This document shows positions 12,040 to 24,210 of a stretch of 64,000 nt of DNA, in pieces. The notes beneath the pieces were generated by a model. The model worked only from the letters and a program-made list of their open reading frames with translations. It ran no database searches and was not told the origin of the DNA. The stretch is from the NCBI GenBank assembly GCA_028015205.1, contig CM051514.1, positions 47,198,150 to 47,262,149 of the forward strand, read 5' to 3'. This DNA comes from Mytilisepta virgata. Lineage: Eukaryota; Mollusca; Bivalvia; Mytilida; Mytilidae. The position numbers and the translations under genes are program-made. Position 1 is the first letter of the stretch; every line of letters starts with the position of its first letter.

Positions 12040-12190
12040 GTGGATTCCTAAAAAATAATCCACTGTTTCTTCTATAGATGACGTCACAACAATGGTTTAA
12101 GGCACGCTTATTCCTACGTGCGATAGACGATCACGTGACTGCCCCACCTTTGCTGTAAAATATGCCTAGATCGTGGGTTGCATTCTGTAC
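12040..12190. promoter_or_regulatory. Candidate regulatory segment with CRE and E-box palindromes
   Basis: Holds a perfect hairpin CAGTGGATT/AATCCACTG (about 12037-12065), a CRE-type TGACGTCA (12079-12086) and a CLEAR/E-box type TCACGTGA (12131-12138). All three are kept in copy 2 (about 44817-44960), where the surrounding ~160 bp is almost identical. No neighbouring gene is identified, so regulatory function is only a possibility. Confidence 0.3.
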
Positions 12191-13151
12191 CACGATTCAA
12201 TTTTCGAATTTTCGCCTGACAAGTTACTATATTGTGAAACCTTTTATACATTTGTATATTAAAAATATATTACAGAAGTGATATCTTTTTTGTATTTGCT
12301 TATTGGATTTTACATGCAACTTATTTACATAAACAATAATCTTAGATCAATAAAGTACTAAATAATGACAACATATATCCAACAACTAAGGGTAATCGTG
12401 TAATTTTCAACAAGGAGTAACAATACAGATATAATGTATATGCTGTACAAGAACAAATGGCACGGAAATATGTTGTCAAGATTTCACAAAATCATGTTTA
12501 TGATCAAACGATGATATTCATATTAATAACATTTTTTAAAATTCGTTTAAACATTAAATTTAATGCTATTACAGTAATAAAGAATATTTGCCTGATACTT
12601 CTGTCGTGTGTCCATGTTCTGTTTAATTTATGAATAAAAATATAATAGAACGGATGTGGCTGCCTTATTTGGCACAATGAACTCAATATCAATGCATATA
12701 ATTATTAAGTATTTATTTCTATGACATATATTCCATAAATATTTTATAATAGAACTTTAGCTTTACATAAAGTACAGAAAATATAACATGATCATATGTT
12801 TTGTGTGTCAGTACTTGATGTTGAAATATTTGGGTTTGATGTTTTATTGAAATCGAATGGTTAAAAACATTAAGAAGTTGGGCAAAAATATTTCAGGATA
12901 TTTGTATATTTTCCATGTGTCAACAAAAGGGCCCCAAAAGAGGTTCAGTATTTTTTCAGACATGTTTTTGTTACTTCTGTACATCTTGTGCTTCGAAATC
13001 GTTATCCAGAAATATTTATTACAACTGAGTCAATTTCCAAATTGTTGCATTTAGCTGATATTATGGTTTGTTTTAGTTGTTCCCGGTCACAACGTTGTAA
13101 ATACGCACATAATTAGAGAAAAACAATATCCATCTTTTAGCATTTAGTTAA
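12191..13151. other. AT-rich non-coding duplicated sequence
   Basis: Matches 44961-45472 and 46736-47157, interrupted in copy 2 by the element at 45473-46735. No gene recognised. Confidence 0.5.
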
Positions 13152-13435
13152 AAAATAACAATCCAAAGATACTTATATCAGATATAGTAAATTTATACTA
13201 TGCTGTATACGACACATTTCATGGAGTTACCTCTCATCAGCAGCATCAAAACCGAAACATTTGGAAGACCAAAAACCAAACTTATATTAAACAAGAAGTA
13301 CTCAACCAAAAATACCGAAATAGGAAGCCAAATTTCAGCTAAGGAGATCTACCATGTGCAATACAAGGAATGAACCCTTAGTATTTCTATTATTTTTGAA
13401 TTTTGCTAAATACTGGTAATTTCTGTAACAAATCA
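13152..13435 (+). mobile_element. R1 element insertion with 6-bp duplication, copy-1 specific
   Basis: Copy 2 reads TTTAGTTAACTTTC at about 47153 with nothing inserted. Here 284 bp lie between two AGTTAA repeats (13146-13151 and 13436-13441). The element contains TATGCTGTATACGACACATT, ACCTCTCATCAGCAGCATCA and TTGGAAGACCAAAA. Related copies lie at 20764-21059 (minus), 61086-61215 and 63129-63440. I recognise no tRNA head, poly-A tail or TIR, so the class is unknown. Other copies extend about 25 bp further, to GTCAGACAAGTC, so this one is probably end-truncated. Confidence 0.8.
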
Positions 13436-13441
13436 AGTTAA

Positions 13442-14000
13442 CTTTCTTTACATATATCAAATATTTTCATAATAATTATTATTGTTATTAAATTACTTTC
13501 CTGTAAATATAGGGATGCTTTAGAGCTTCTGGCCCTACAATGCTCATATTACTATTATTTTTTAATATTTTTATCAGTTCTATTTATATATTTCTTCCTT
13601 TTCTTAATGGATTTAGAACGAGCAGGTTTAGCTGCTTCGCGCATCCGACCTGTTGCATCTGCCAAAATGTGTGTTTTTTTTATCTTACATGTAAATTGCA
13701 GAAAAAAAGAGGCTGATACCCTTTTGTACTGCCGTATTTTTTTCATCTGCAAAATTCTTATCTGTAATCAAAGTTTTACAATTTCCTATGTGTCACTATC
13801 AATAATTATTGTGATCTTGCAAGACTTATGGAACAACAGAACGAATTCTTCATATGTTTATGCCTTCTGCAATTTATGTAAATTTCACTAATTCATTCAT
13901 CAACGATTAATTTTACTCAAGGATCATAAATTGACAAAGAAAATTCTAAACAAATAATGAGGAAATTAATATGATTGAGGGTCTAAAACATATCCCAGAG
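13442..14000. other. Non-coding duplicated sequence
   Basis: Matches 47158-47690. The overlapping short ORFs at about 13555-13891 on both strands are not frame-conserved in copy 2. Confidence 0.5.
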
Positions 14001-15060
14001 TGTAATAAAGAAGTTGTAAAAGGTTGGAACTTAATAGGTGGAGGTGAGACAAAGACACCCGAAAATTTACAGATATTCGAAAAAAACTATATGCAATAAC
14101 AAATATTTCAAATTAAGAAATAAAACCATCGTGTTTGAAAATTCGATTAAAAGTGATCTGATATATATAAATGACATTCTAGATGATAAAAATTATAAAG
14201 GGTGCGTATCATACAATGTTATTCTAAACAAATTTGAAAATAAGTCTAATTGGATAAGTGAAATAAATATCATCAAGACATTATTAACAAAACAGTGGAA
14301 TAATATTTTAAAAACAGAAAATTCTATAAAAAGCAGTGTCATATTAATTGACATCAGATTTTTGGAAAAGGTATTTGTAGATATGTCAGCATTATCAAAT
14401 AAAATCATTTAGAACTCGTTTGTAGAAAACAATATGAGCCATCTATTGGCCTAAGTAAATGGTTACAAATATTAAATGTCAACTATATAATTCGTAAAGA
14501 TATCTAATATGTATTTATTTTTCAATATTTACAAGAAAATAAACTAAAATGTTTCAGTTGGAAATTACTACCGACCAATTTTTGTTTTATTCCTCTGGAA
14601 AATAGCAAGAAATAATACGTGTAACTTTTGTGAACAAATAGATTTATTTTCATTATTTCTATCATGTTCTTAATTGACAAGTTTTTGGGGAAAATATATG
14701 AAATTCTGGCTTTGAATACAATAGATATTAGAATTACATTGAAACATCTTATATTTGGATATAAAACATTTTGATGAAAAACACTTTTCTGTCAACTTTT
14801 TTCTAACAATCATATTTTTAATTTACAAATCGCATTATGTTTCAGAACAAACAAAAAAAAACAAAACAAAAAAAAAGATATTTGCAAAGGTTATTTCTAA
14901 GAGAGTTTGTGGAACTGATGAGAAAAACAAAATGTTAGTAGTAATTAAACAACAGCTGTACAATGTATGATTATTATTGTGTGATATATTATTATAAATA
15001 AACATCATGGGGAGCTTGGATTCTTGATGGAGATTGTAACAAGCCATTGGTGAAAATAAA
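14001..15060 (+). pseudogene. LINE ORF2 C-terminal fragment, copy 1
   Basis: Translated text includes NNKYFKLRNKTIVFEN, SDLIYINDILDD and SYNVILNKFENKSNW. This is the characteristic C-terminal portion of non-LTR retrotransposon ORF2 that follows the reverse transcriptase. Further on, out of frame, a C-x-x-C remnant and SVNFFLTIIFLIYKSHY match the usual zinc-knuckle-like region and end. Stops and frameshifts break it throughout. The 3' end is followed by an A-rich stretch near 15045-15060. Copies at 47690-48790 and 49640-50690. Confidence 0.7.
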
Positions 15061-15277
15061 GTATAAAATTGTGAAAATAGAATATTTTAAACTGTAAATC
15101 ATTTAATACGAGTCCGTCATATACAAAAGGCGACTTTTTAATCAATTTATACTATATATCTCTATCAAACAATGACATTAAACGATGCAGATATGAATAA
15201 GAACAAAACTCATTTTATATTAATAATATTTTTCTATAAATTTATCATACTGTCCTGGCTATAACAGTATTTTTTCT
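15061..15277. other. Non-coding duplicated sequence
   Basis: Linker between the LINE fragment and R6. No signal. Confidence 0.4.
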
Positions 15278-15475
15278 ATACCAGAGTGTAAGGATAGATC
15301 AGGGGGAGTGTTGGGTACCAATACACCAGTTTAACCCCACCACTGTTCAGTTTCTTTACCAATTCAGATTATCCATATTATATGCTTTGTTTATGTTTGT
15401 GTTTGTGCAATTTGTTATTTTTTGTCCGCAGTTCTCTCTGCTAGATGGCGTTGCTTGATTGGTTCTCTCTTGCGT
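15278..15475 (+). repeat. Interspersed repeat R6
   Basis: ACCAGAGTGTAAGGATAGAT, then GGGGGAGTGTTGGGTACC and TTTAACCCC..CTGTTCAGT. Similar order at 49010-49205, 50915-51100 and, more diverged, 30956-31150. A common bivalve repeat type with a GGG(A)G..TTTAACCCC core. Class unknown. Confidence 0.6.
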
Positions 15476-15914
15476 TACCAAATATGACTACTGAAAAACT
15501 GAATAATTGATAATAACATTTTCAGTAACTCCAAATAAATTTTCTCTAAGAAATTGTATGTAAATTTATGAGAAATAAGTACATATGTTATGTGGATAAA
15601 TATAATGATCAACAAAAGATACTGAATTTCAACCAAATTAGTTCATTCCAACAATGCTTCAAAATTTTCACTTCTGCTCAAAGTTCAGATTTTATGTACA
15701 CATACAAACCAAGAAATATATTTTTAATTTTCTTTTATTTACTGCCTTTTACGATGAATAATTCTACAGCCAATAGAAATGATAAAGTCTATAAGTGAAG
15801 AATATTTCCTTTAACAGTTTAAAGAAAATACATTTGTATTAGAATTCGTATTCCTTTACTTATTTGAACTTTTCACCACGTAAAGAATAATATTTTAGCA
15901 AGCTACATTTAAGG
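15476..15914. other. Non-coding duplicated sequence
   Basis: Matches about 49210-49620 and, partly, 51100-51380. The short ORF 15568-15798 is similar in copy 2 but has no recognisable domain. Confidence 0.45.
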
Positions 15915-16250
15915 TGAGTGTGTCACAAACGATCATTGATATACTCCCTGTGTGATTTCAGTTCTCTTATCGATTTTGACTTTTACCGATATAGACCTTT
16001 TAACGGCTTTGACCATTGGGCAATACGACGGGTAAATCATGGGAAACAGGATGTGCGTACCCTTACGGAGCACCTGATATCACTCCAGGGTTTTTTGTAT
16101 GAGTTTGTATTGCCCACGCTTTAGTTTTCAGTGTTCTTTGTTCGTATGTCTCTATCTTTGTCTGTTTATATGCCAGTCTTGTTCCTTTTTGGTTTGTCTC
16201 GTTCGGGTAAAGTCCTCTGCATTATGATTAAATATTTTGCTTCTGGCATT
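15915..16250 (+). repeat. R2-related repeat
   Basis: CTTACGGAGCACCTGATATCA followed by a T-rich tail with GTATGTCTCTATCTTTGTCT; a diverged R2 member. Counterpart 51380-51740. Confidence 0.65.
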
Positions 16251-16299
16251 GTTGGTTCAATATCTTCTTCACTTGATTTAGGCTTTTGTTTTTCTTAAT

Positions 16300-17090
16300 A
16301 CAATTGCAATATAATACTATCATCGTTACTGTAAAATTAATCTAAAAGTGATTACTTGCTATCGTTTGTGTTGACTTAAATATACAATGTATGGAAATTG
16401 TCAGAAAATGTACAATGTATTTTTGCGAGCCTTCGACACAAGTTTATATGCGAAGCATTTACCACCTGTTTCGCGGCGAGTACAAATAAGATGAACACTT
16501 ATATCAGCCGCGGCAGGAAACTCAATTTCCTATACATTTCCTTCTTTTAGGTAGCCTAATTATATCACCCCCACTTTTTTCTAATGACCATACTTTTGAA
16601 AAACTTGACAAGAATATGGACTGTGTATCTCCCATACTTTGGCAACTGATTTCACAAAAAAACTCTGGACACCATTTCTTTTCTGTATGTTTAAAATGAC
16701 AAATAGGTATGTCCTAAAATTCACCATGGATCAGACTTTCGGAAAAAAACTCCTGCACATATTTTGCAACATCTTGCAACATCATATTTGCTTGTGGTGA
16801 CGTCATATATGGTGCAAAAATTCGTGAAATGCACACAATGGGAAAATCAGCTCTAGTAAAATATTTGGGACATTTCAACAGAGGTAAAGACAACAATTCA
16901 TTACGACTCTCGGAAACAAAAGGTAGGGTAATATTTTTTCTTTCATTTGAAAGTAACCTTTGAAAAAAAAATTCCAACAAACCACTTGTAGCTTGAAAAT
17001 AGACACACAGTAAGTGTTTTATTTATTATGTAACGGACTACGCTGGTGTGTAAAATACACTATCTATATGATATAGACATAATCATTAAA
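16300..17090. other. Copy-1-specific block
   Basis: Copy 2 joins the flanks directly at about 51755-51780, so roughly 790 bp are extra here or lost there. It holds a minus-strand 88-codon ORF (16714-16980, TTG start) with no domain I recognise. No obvious terminal repeats. Confidence 0.55.
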
Positions 17091-17319
17091 TCAGTTTAAT
17101 TGAGGTCTGGAGCTGGTATGTCAGTAACTGCTAGTAGTCCTTTGTTAATATATATTGATCATTGTCATTTTGCTTAATTTCTTCTGTTACCTTTTCCATT
17201 CTATGAAAGCCAATAGAGCATGGTTATAAACCAGGTGATGACAAAATACACTGGACAATACTTTAGATTTTAGATTTATATGTAAATACTGTGTTTCAAA
17301 CCAGTCCATATTTTGTGAT

Positions 17320-17460
17320 ATTGCACAGTAAAAATGATATTGCACGGGGGAATTTTTTTCAAAAACAGGTTATTTCCAATTCATGCTCTTAAAGTGAAAT
17401 TTAATAAAACAATTATTGCACTTCACTGTCGTACAATATCATTTTTTATGGGCCGCTTAT
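17320..17460. repeat. Small inverted-repeat element
   Basis: AAAAATGATATTGCAC (17331) and GTACAATATCATTTTT (about 17430-17446) are inverted partners enclosing about 110 bp. Conserved at about 52000-52150. Possibly a short fold-back MITE; no target duplication identified. Confidence 0.45.
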
Positions 17461-19363
17461 AGCAATATTGCCCGCGGCCATTGGTGCCATAAGTGCCATA
17501 CTTTTATGATAATTAGACGGTTAACTCTGTCTCTACAAAACTGGCTGCGGTTGTCATAATGGCTGGTCGGATACTTTCGTTCCACTAATTGAAAAAGTCA
17601 AAATAACATTCCTTAATACAGGGTTTAAGGGAACATGAATTTCATCCTAACGTTTGACTACTATTGAAATCAGTCGTAAGAGGCAACTGTATTTTCTTCG
17701 TAGGGAGACCCGCAGAACTACATGGAATTTCGTATGCAATGCTCTTGATATAAAAAGACGTTAATATAACACAGCTGTGTTATTTCCCAAAGGTGGCTTT
17801 TGTTTAAAATGTTAAAATAGAAAGTGGAATACACTGGACTTGAAATACCGAACATTGTTTAGACGCAATTGGTCACGAAATGTAGAAAAAATACTGACTT
17901 TATTCGCAGATTGGTAAAAAATCTTTGCATATATGGATCTTACGTACGACGGTTTGCAGTAGCAAGGTCCGCGTTATTTTTTTTCGACTTAAGCATAAAC
18001 CGAAAGTAGTGTCTGTTAATGTGATACAGAGATATTTAAAGTAACGAAACAACTGTTCCATTATACATATTATGGACAATCTCACCATATCGCTTATTCT
18101 TTTCGAATTCTGTACACTAAACTGTTAACTTGCCTGGCTTGCTTTATATTTCTTGTATGACTTCCTGTCTACTGCGTGGTGTAATAGTATTAAAATGATG
18201 TGATGATTTTAAAAAGAAGGTAACAAGAACAAACAAAAAAGTATTTAAAATGCCGTGAGCAGAATAAGAAAATAAAACATGAAATGCATCATGAATTCAT
18301 TTTCTGCTGTGGGAAATTTAAATATCCTTGTTACGAAAAACATTGTTTGTAGTCAAACAGAATAAAAGACCGGAATGGTTTAACTGAAGATGATATGTGT
18401 ATGCCTAACTGACATAGCAGCAAACGAATAGTTTTCAAACTTAAAAACACTGTTATAAAAATAGAAAACTACAGGAAACATCATGAACACATATAGACAA
18501 GATAACATGTCTTTGTCATATCAGTAAGGGTTGTCAGGGAAAACGAAACGGATGCTACATGTAAGATACAATGATCTTTAAAGCCGGTCCATTCACAAGT
18601 CATGTTAGAACGTAAAATCGGACCTATGAATATAACAATGGTACCTACTTACCTATGACATAATTGTGATGAAATAATTAGACAGCAATAAATATTAGAA
18701 CAGTGACGGAGTTTCTCTCTCCTTAAAAATAGCGATGCTATTTTTATATAAGTCGATGGTAGCGGTGAGTACTTTATGTTCAATAATAATGCTGGTTTCG
18801 ATGTAGCAATTTGTTATTTCATGTGTGGCCTCAATGATTTTGGTAAATCTGTCGATCCTTTTTGTTTTATAATAGAAAAGGTATTGCTCAAATGCTACTG
18901 TGTATTATTTCTTAGAGAGTACATGTAATAATTTAACGTTCACTATTCTGTTCAGGGCAATAGTCTCTGTATTCATAGTTTTTAAAAGTCAAAAATTTTC
19001 TTGATTTATGAACATATAAGGCTTCAAAAAGGTACTTTATTCTAAATGACTGTCTAGGGCTAAATTCTTTACAATGTACAGTTGTTAAGAATTTATGTTT
19101 TATCTGATCGTAGGAATATTAAAACTCCGATATAAGATGAACAATTGATCACTAATAAACATCTTATGACCGTCATAAGTAATGTCTTAGAGCTAAATGG
19201 ACCTATCAGCTAAGTGTTATATAACCACAGAATGAAAAGAGTATCTTAAATGATTTATATGGATACATGTTAATTTTTCAAATATTCTAAAGAAGTTTTG
19301 AAAAATCAGCCTTAAAAATAAATTTGATATCATGCTAAAACATTCACTAGCAACACCAGTTAA
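17461..19363. other. Non-coding duplicated sequence
   Basis: Matches about 52151-54065 with scattered substitutions and small indels. No gene, RNA or named repeat seen. Confidence 0.55.
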
Positions 19364-19703
19364 ATCTTAAATGGCCATTTCAGTCTTGTTTAATCTTGAC
19401 TGTCTTAAATTTTAGTATTTCTGAGAGTTAAAACAAAATGAGGATAACAAGACCAAACAAGATATAATGCCTTGCAGTCAATCAAGACTGGTTAAGACCA
19501 GTTCATATAAGTTAAGAGTGGATTAGGCAATGTAAAACAATATCTTGGCTAAACTGATCTACACTGGACTTGATCGATCTTCAATGACTGCAAGGCAAAA
19601 TATCTTGATTTGATCTTGTTATCTTTAATTTGTTGAAAAAGATAGACATGCAGAAAAACAAGATTAAATAAGAATAAACAAAACCAGAATGGCTGTTTAA
19701 GAT
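19364..19703. mobile_element. R5 fold-back MITE, copy 1
   Basis: Ends are inverted: ATCTTAAATGGCCATTTCAG at the left, AGAATGGCTGTTTAAGAT at the right. Further inverted words lie inside (GCCTTGCAGTCAATCAAGAC and GATCTTCAATGACTGCAAGG). Copy 2 (54066-54405) keeps a 15-bp perfect TIR. A third, diverged member is at about 20664-21285. No transposase. Confidence 0.75.
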
Positions 19704-20663
19704 CAAAATTGAGTTCCTAGTGATTATAGCACAGGATGACCCTAAGAAAACTTTAATTTATATAAGATTGTTATATCAATTAATTAATAATCTGACAAAC
19801 CTTAAGCTGAATACAATATCAAAGAATAAAAATCATAAGCTTAGGATCAACAGCTAGCAGAAATCTCAGAGATAGTATTGACTACATATATGGGTCGTCG
19901 TGTGGTCTTCAACAACGAACAACAACTCGCACAACACGATTTACATTAATAGCTTTAGAAAGTTGTGTGCTTTCTTTAATGATTTATTGCACACTGTATA
20001 AATAATAAGAAGTCTTCTTAAGGAATGGAAGTATAATACTATTTATTCATATTTTAAACCAAAGCTTTGACATCTACGCCTTGATAAAAAGAATCTTCAG
20101 AAGGAAATGTCGGCAAAAGAATAGGAGAGCGACAAAGTTCATAAGGAACTGACTATCCTTTAATTTGTCGTTTCATGATCAACAAAACATTTGCAATGTT
20201 ATTAATTTTATAGTAATTACTGCAGACACCTTCCATACGGATGCAATGTGATTTATTGACACTTTGAACAACATAAAAATCTAAAAAACGGAAAATAACA
20301 GAATATTTGTTTCTATTCATTAAGGTGATATATGTATTATATAAGCTTAATTATAATTGTAATAACAAGGAACGACGGAAAATATGTTCTGATTTTTTAA
20401 ATTAGTAGCTGAAGATTTGATTTGGTTGTTGACACAAGTATAATCTCAAGTGTATAGACAGATATATGCGGTTCGGCTGTCTTATACACCTGAGGTTGCA
20501 TTCATTAAATTGGTGTTTTCTCATTAAATCTTACGTCCGAGTTCTTGAATTCATCATAGGACTAAATGTGTTTTTGAACAAATCGTATGTTAGGGTTAAC
20601 CAACTCCGATTAAAAAATGAAACTGATGAACTATGCAACTAATATCACTCGTAACACACTTTT
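19704..20663. other. Non-coding duplicated sequence
   Basis: Matches 54406-54474 and 54965-55800 in part. Copy 2 has an extra ~490 bp at 54475-54965. No gene seen. Confidence 0.5.
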
Positions 20664-21285
20664 GATCGGCCATTTCAGTCTGAAATATTTTATCTTAATT
20701 TTTTACGTTACTATATTTTAAAGCAAAATCAAGATTACAAGATTGAATCAAGACATTTTCAACGTCAGACTTGTCTGACATGATTATTTATTGATTTGTT
20801 ACAGAAATTACCAGTATTTACTAAATACTAAGGGTTCATTCCTTGTAATGCACATGGTAAATCTCCTTAGCTGAAATTTGGCTTCCTATTTCGGTATTTT
20901 TGGTTGAGTGCTTCTTGTTTAATATAAGTTTGGTTTTTGGTCTTCCAAATGTTTCGGTTTTGATGCTGCTGATGAGAGGTAACTCCTTGAAATGCGTCGT
21001 ATACAGCATAGTATAAATTTACTATACCTAATAGAAGTATCTTTGGATTGTTATTTTTTTTGTCTTGCAGTAAATCAAGACAGATCAAGAGAAGTTTAGA
21101 TTAGTTCTGCACAGGTAAAGTTACAAATATAGGCATTTATTCCTTACTGTTATGAAGTGGTCTTATCCACTCTTCATTGACTCCGAGGCAGTATATCTTG
21201 CTTTGATCCAGTTATATTGATTTTTTTACCTAAAAAACAGCAGAAATTGTAAAACCTAAGACAAGGCAGAAATGACCAGTTAAAT
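20664..21285. mobile_element. Diverged R5 element carrying a nested R1 insertion
   Basis: R5-like ends (GATCGGCCATTTCAGTCTG at about 20665 and CAGAAATGACCAGTTAAATC near 21269) surround an inverted R1 copy at 20764-21059. The inner R5 words (TCTTGCAGTAAATCAAGAC, TCTTCATTGACTCCGAGGCA) resume right after R1. Not present in copy 2. Confidence 0.6.
20764..21059 (-). mobile_element. R1 element, inverted copy nested in R5
   Basis: The reverse complement matches 13152-13435 over its length, including TTGGAAGACCAAAAACC and ACCTCTCATCAGCAGCATCA. It also includes the GTCAGACAAGTC extension that is missing at 13435 but present at 63440. Confidence 0.75.
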
Positions 21286-21639
21286 CTAGTGTATTCATTT
21301 TCAGAAGCTGCAATCATCATCTTCCATGGTAATGAGTTGTTTCAGTTAAAAAGTACCAAGTAAAACACATATCAACGAAATTTGTAGATTTAAACAAATT
21401 GTATAGATTATATTATATTTACAAACATCTGCAGTGACAATGAAATTATACATTCACTTGTTCATATAACAAACAAATATTATACATACAACGAAAACTG
21501 TCGTTATGTTTTCAAAATTGTAAAATATTAGTTATATTAGATAATTATATCAGAATTAGGAGTTCTTGATTTCGATTATGATTATTATCAATTCATGTAT
21601 ATTAGGATAGGGTTTTATGAGGGATAAGTTGCCACTTAG
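21286..21639. other. Non-coding, copy-1-specific
   Basis: AT-rich, no gene or element recognised. Lies inside the 20445-22383 interval that copy 2 lacks. Confidence 0.45.
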
Positions 21640-21965
21640 GAAATTCTACGGTCGTCATCACGAATTGATTGTCCATTACAGTGTTCCAATATCTAAGATG
21701 ATGTTGGACCTGTTCCCACTGTCGTAACCTTTCATATGCCTCCACCGATTTGTGACTTCCCCCGGATTGACTTTGTTGAACTTCACGACTGGTGCCTGGG
21801 TTCACTCGTGGTTTTTATAGAAGTTCGTGTTGTTCATTGTTTTTTAGTTTTCTGTGTTTATTTGTTGTGCTTGTGGTTGTTCATTTGTCTTCCCGGGTTT
21901 GTCTGTCCAATGGATTACGTTTCTTTGATTGCTCCTTAGGTATATTTGTCCTTTTTATGATAGTT
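21640..21965 (+). repeat. Interspersed repeat R2
   Basis: AGTGTTCCAATATCTAAGAT, the CCTCCACCGATTTGTGACTT block and TTTGTCTGTCCAATGGATTA match 3252-3600. The GTGCCGT..GGAGCACC centre is shortened here. Confidence 0.75.
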
Positions 21966-22700
21966 GCGAAAACTTAATTTCTGTACTTTGGATTGTTAAC
22001 ATCATCCGTCATTACATTAGTGTTTTCAAATTACCAAGATTTACAAAAGCATCAAATGTTAAATAGCATTACCTTTCAGGAGGTTATGCCCTGAACAATA
22101 TAATAATGACATGTTGCTTCAGCTATATTTAACAGAGGGAAATGTCACAGAAATGAAGAACTATAATTTATTGTGTCAATAATTACCTCTCTTAATTGTT
22201 ACAAATAGTGTTTCGTCATAAATTCACAATGAAATTGTAATAAATTCTTTATTTTCATTTGCCCAGTTTGAATTATATTTACATTCATCGAAGTTTGTTC
22301 AATTCAATCATGCAATTATAACTGGTAATTTGCATGTGCACACTAATGTTATTATTGATATTTTATTCCAGTGATAAGAATTATATCATGTGTTTAATTT
22401 AAATGATGTTCCTATTATTATATATACTTCAACTTCAGATGAAGAGTTAAGTTTTTAAATGACTTTATTAATGCATTAGTTCATTAGCCATTTGCGTCAT
22501 AGCATTTTTTATTTCAATAGCTATTCAGAAATTTTAAATTTCCATCTTACAAGAGAGGTTGAAATCCCAAGATTCACTAACTCTTAGCAGGAGAAAATGC
22601 CATAAGAGTGTTTATTTTTAATTAATTACACATTTTTAGTAATTTGTAGAGTTTAATCTATTATCAGAGGGTTATATATCTGCCATATGTATATGCGGGC
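21966..22700. other. Non-coding sequence spanning a duplication breakpoint
   Basis: Homology with copy 2 resumes at about 22383 (55794). AT-rich; nothing recognised. Confidence 0.45.
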
Positions 22701-23063
22701 AAAAACAGTATGTTGCAAACTGAAGATCTGCCCCAAACTTCGGAACCATTTTTGTTATTAGAGAGAAAGTATAGACTATTTTATGACAAAACATTTTATA
22801 AAAGTTCAATGTCACGTTTTAATCAATTGCAGTGAAAAATACAGTGAACAGATATCAGCTAAAGTCAGATATAGACGACAAAGATATAGAGGTTCGTTTG
22901 TTAAACAAAATCTCATACGACTGAATTCTGCAAGAGACTGGTTACACCTAGAGGTCCTTATGGGGCATATGAAAGGTGCAACTGGCCTCAAACTCCAGAC
23001 AGGCACTAAATTGCTTTCAAAAACAATTGTGTCAGAAATAAAATACAAAAAACTACAAAATTA
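22701..23063 (+). repeat. Unidentified ~260-360 bp unit, single in copy 1
   Basis: TGTTGCAAACTGAAGATCTG through GTGTCAGAAATAAA. In copy 2 the first ~260 bp occur twice (56129-56380, 56381-56730), and part is reused inverted at 59216-59379 and 59656-59788. It contains an ORF (22783-23064) of 93 codons without a recognisable domain; frames differ among copies. Confidence 0.6.
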
Positions 23064-24070
23064 AACAATTAAAAAATAGACATCCTATCGTGTTTTGTTT
23101 TGGTGATAATATATAAAGCCAGATAATACAAAGCGGACGAATATAAAGCTGTCTAGACTCCTAGCCAAGTACAAAATGTATTTAAAACCAAACTGATATA
23201 CCTGTATATATTAAATATATTTAAAACCAAACTGATATATATATATATATATATTTAAGAGATGGTAAAGGAAATTTGCTGATTGTGAGCAAATTCATTT
23301 TTTTTTCCTACATAGAATTTCAGGTTTTTTTATATTTTGTTTTTTTCCTTTTATCATCTTTGTTTTTCTTTATTCATTTGTACTGAAAATTCAAACTTTG
23401 GAATTGACCTGCTAAGGGATTGCCCACTAATATTGTAATAAAAAAGGTTGTTCTCTTGCTTTTGATCTTTGTTCAGTATTACACTTGTAAATTTATATTA
23501 TATGTCTTTGAAAATTAAACCTTAAAAGGTCTTTTTACTCACTATTAAGTTTAAAATTTGAGTTCAGTGGAATCATATCTCAATGTGTCTTGTTTCTGTC
23601 TGAAAAAGAAGCAAAACTTGCAAAGCATTCATACGAACTTTATGTAGCCTAATATTAAAAGTAAACATATTGTAACAAGACTCATTCTTGCTATTCAATT
23701 TCAATGACTTAATATATGAAGTTTAATGTTATTCGTTTAGTTCATATTGTCTGGCTAGCAGAAAAAATAGCCAAATCTATAAAGCTTCAATACAGTTTTT
23801 ATCAATAGGCTTACTTTATTGACTTGTGTGTCGTAATCGTTCTTTAAAAATTTGACCAATTTTAAAATTATTATTTTATGGGACTAATTTGGCTAATTCT
23901 ATCTATATCTGATGAACAACAAAATGGATTAAGGTATCCTGACCAAAATAGATCACGATCGAAAATTGTATCTCTTTTTGACCGTGAATGGCTGAACCAA
24001 ACAATTTAAAGCTGGAATTTTGTATATATATTTTTCTCAAGTTGAAACACACTTTGTTACTTGTATGCAG
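23064..24070. other. Non-coding duplicated sequence with AT repeat
   Basis: Includes a short (TA)n run at about 23235-23253 and a direct repeat ATTTAAAACCAAACTGATAT (23180, 23220). From about 23470 onward it is very similar to 57610-58212. Confidence 0.5.
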
Positions 24071-24210
24071 AGTCTGTGAAAATAAGTTAGTTATATTGGC
24101 ATATCCGAAGTTTGCCGATAATTACCGAGATCATTTCAATTGCGTTGTATGGAACATCCGGGAACCTTTGAATAATCACGTGGTCTTTTATGGTCCGGAT
24201 ACCTTAAGAG
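24071..24210 (+). pseudogene. Possible CUB-like exon, copy 1
   Basis: A 140-nt open segment bounded by a good acceptor (TTACTTGTATGCAG) and donor (AAGAG|GTAAGG). It reads C-E-N-K-L-V-I-L-A-Y-P-K-F, then DNYRDHFNCVVWNIREP and VVFYGPDTLRG. This resembles the first half of a CUB domain (P-x-Y/F..Y..C-x-W-x-I-x-x-P), with one extra residue between Cys and Trp. A next candidate exon (from 24369) has CUB-like text only in a frame incompatible with the donor phase. It may be a relic exon, or the similarity may be chance. Copy 2 (58213-58352) keeps both splice sites and the frame. Confidence 0.35.

Noticed and set aside
13555..13891. Overlapping ORFs on opposite strands
   Set aside because: The frame is not maintained in copy 2 and composition follows AT-rich background.
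16714..16980. 88-codon minus-strand ORF as a gene
   Set aside because: Starts with TTG, has no recognisable domain and sits in an interval absent from copy 2; kept only as part of the copy-specific block.
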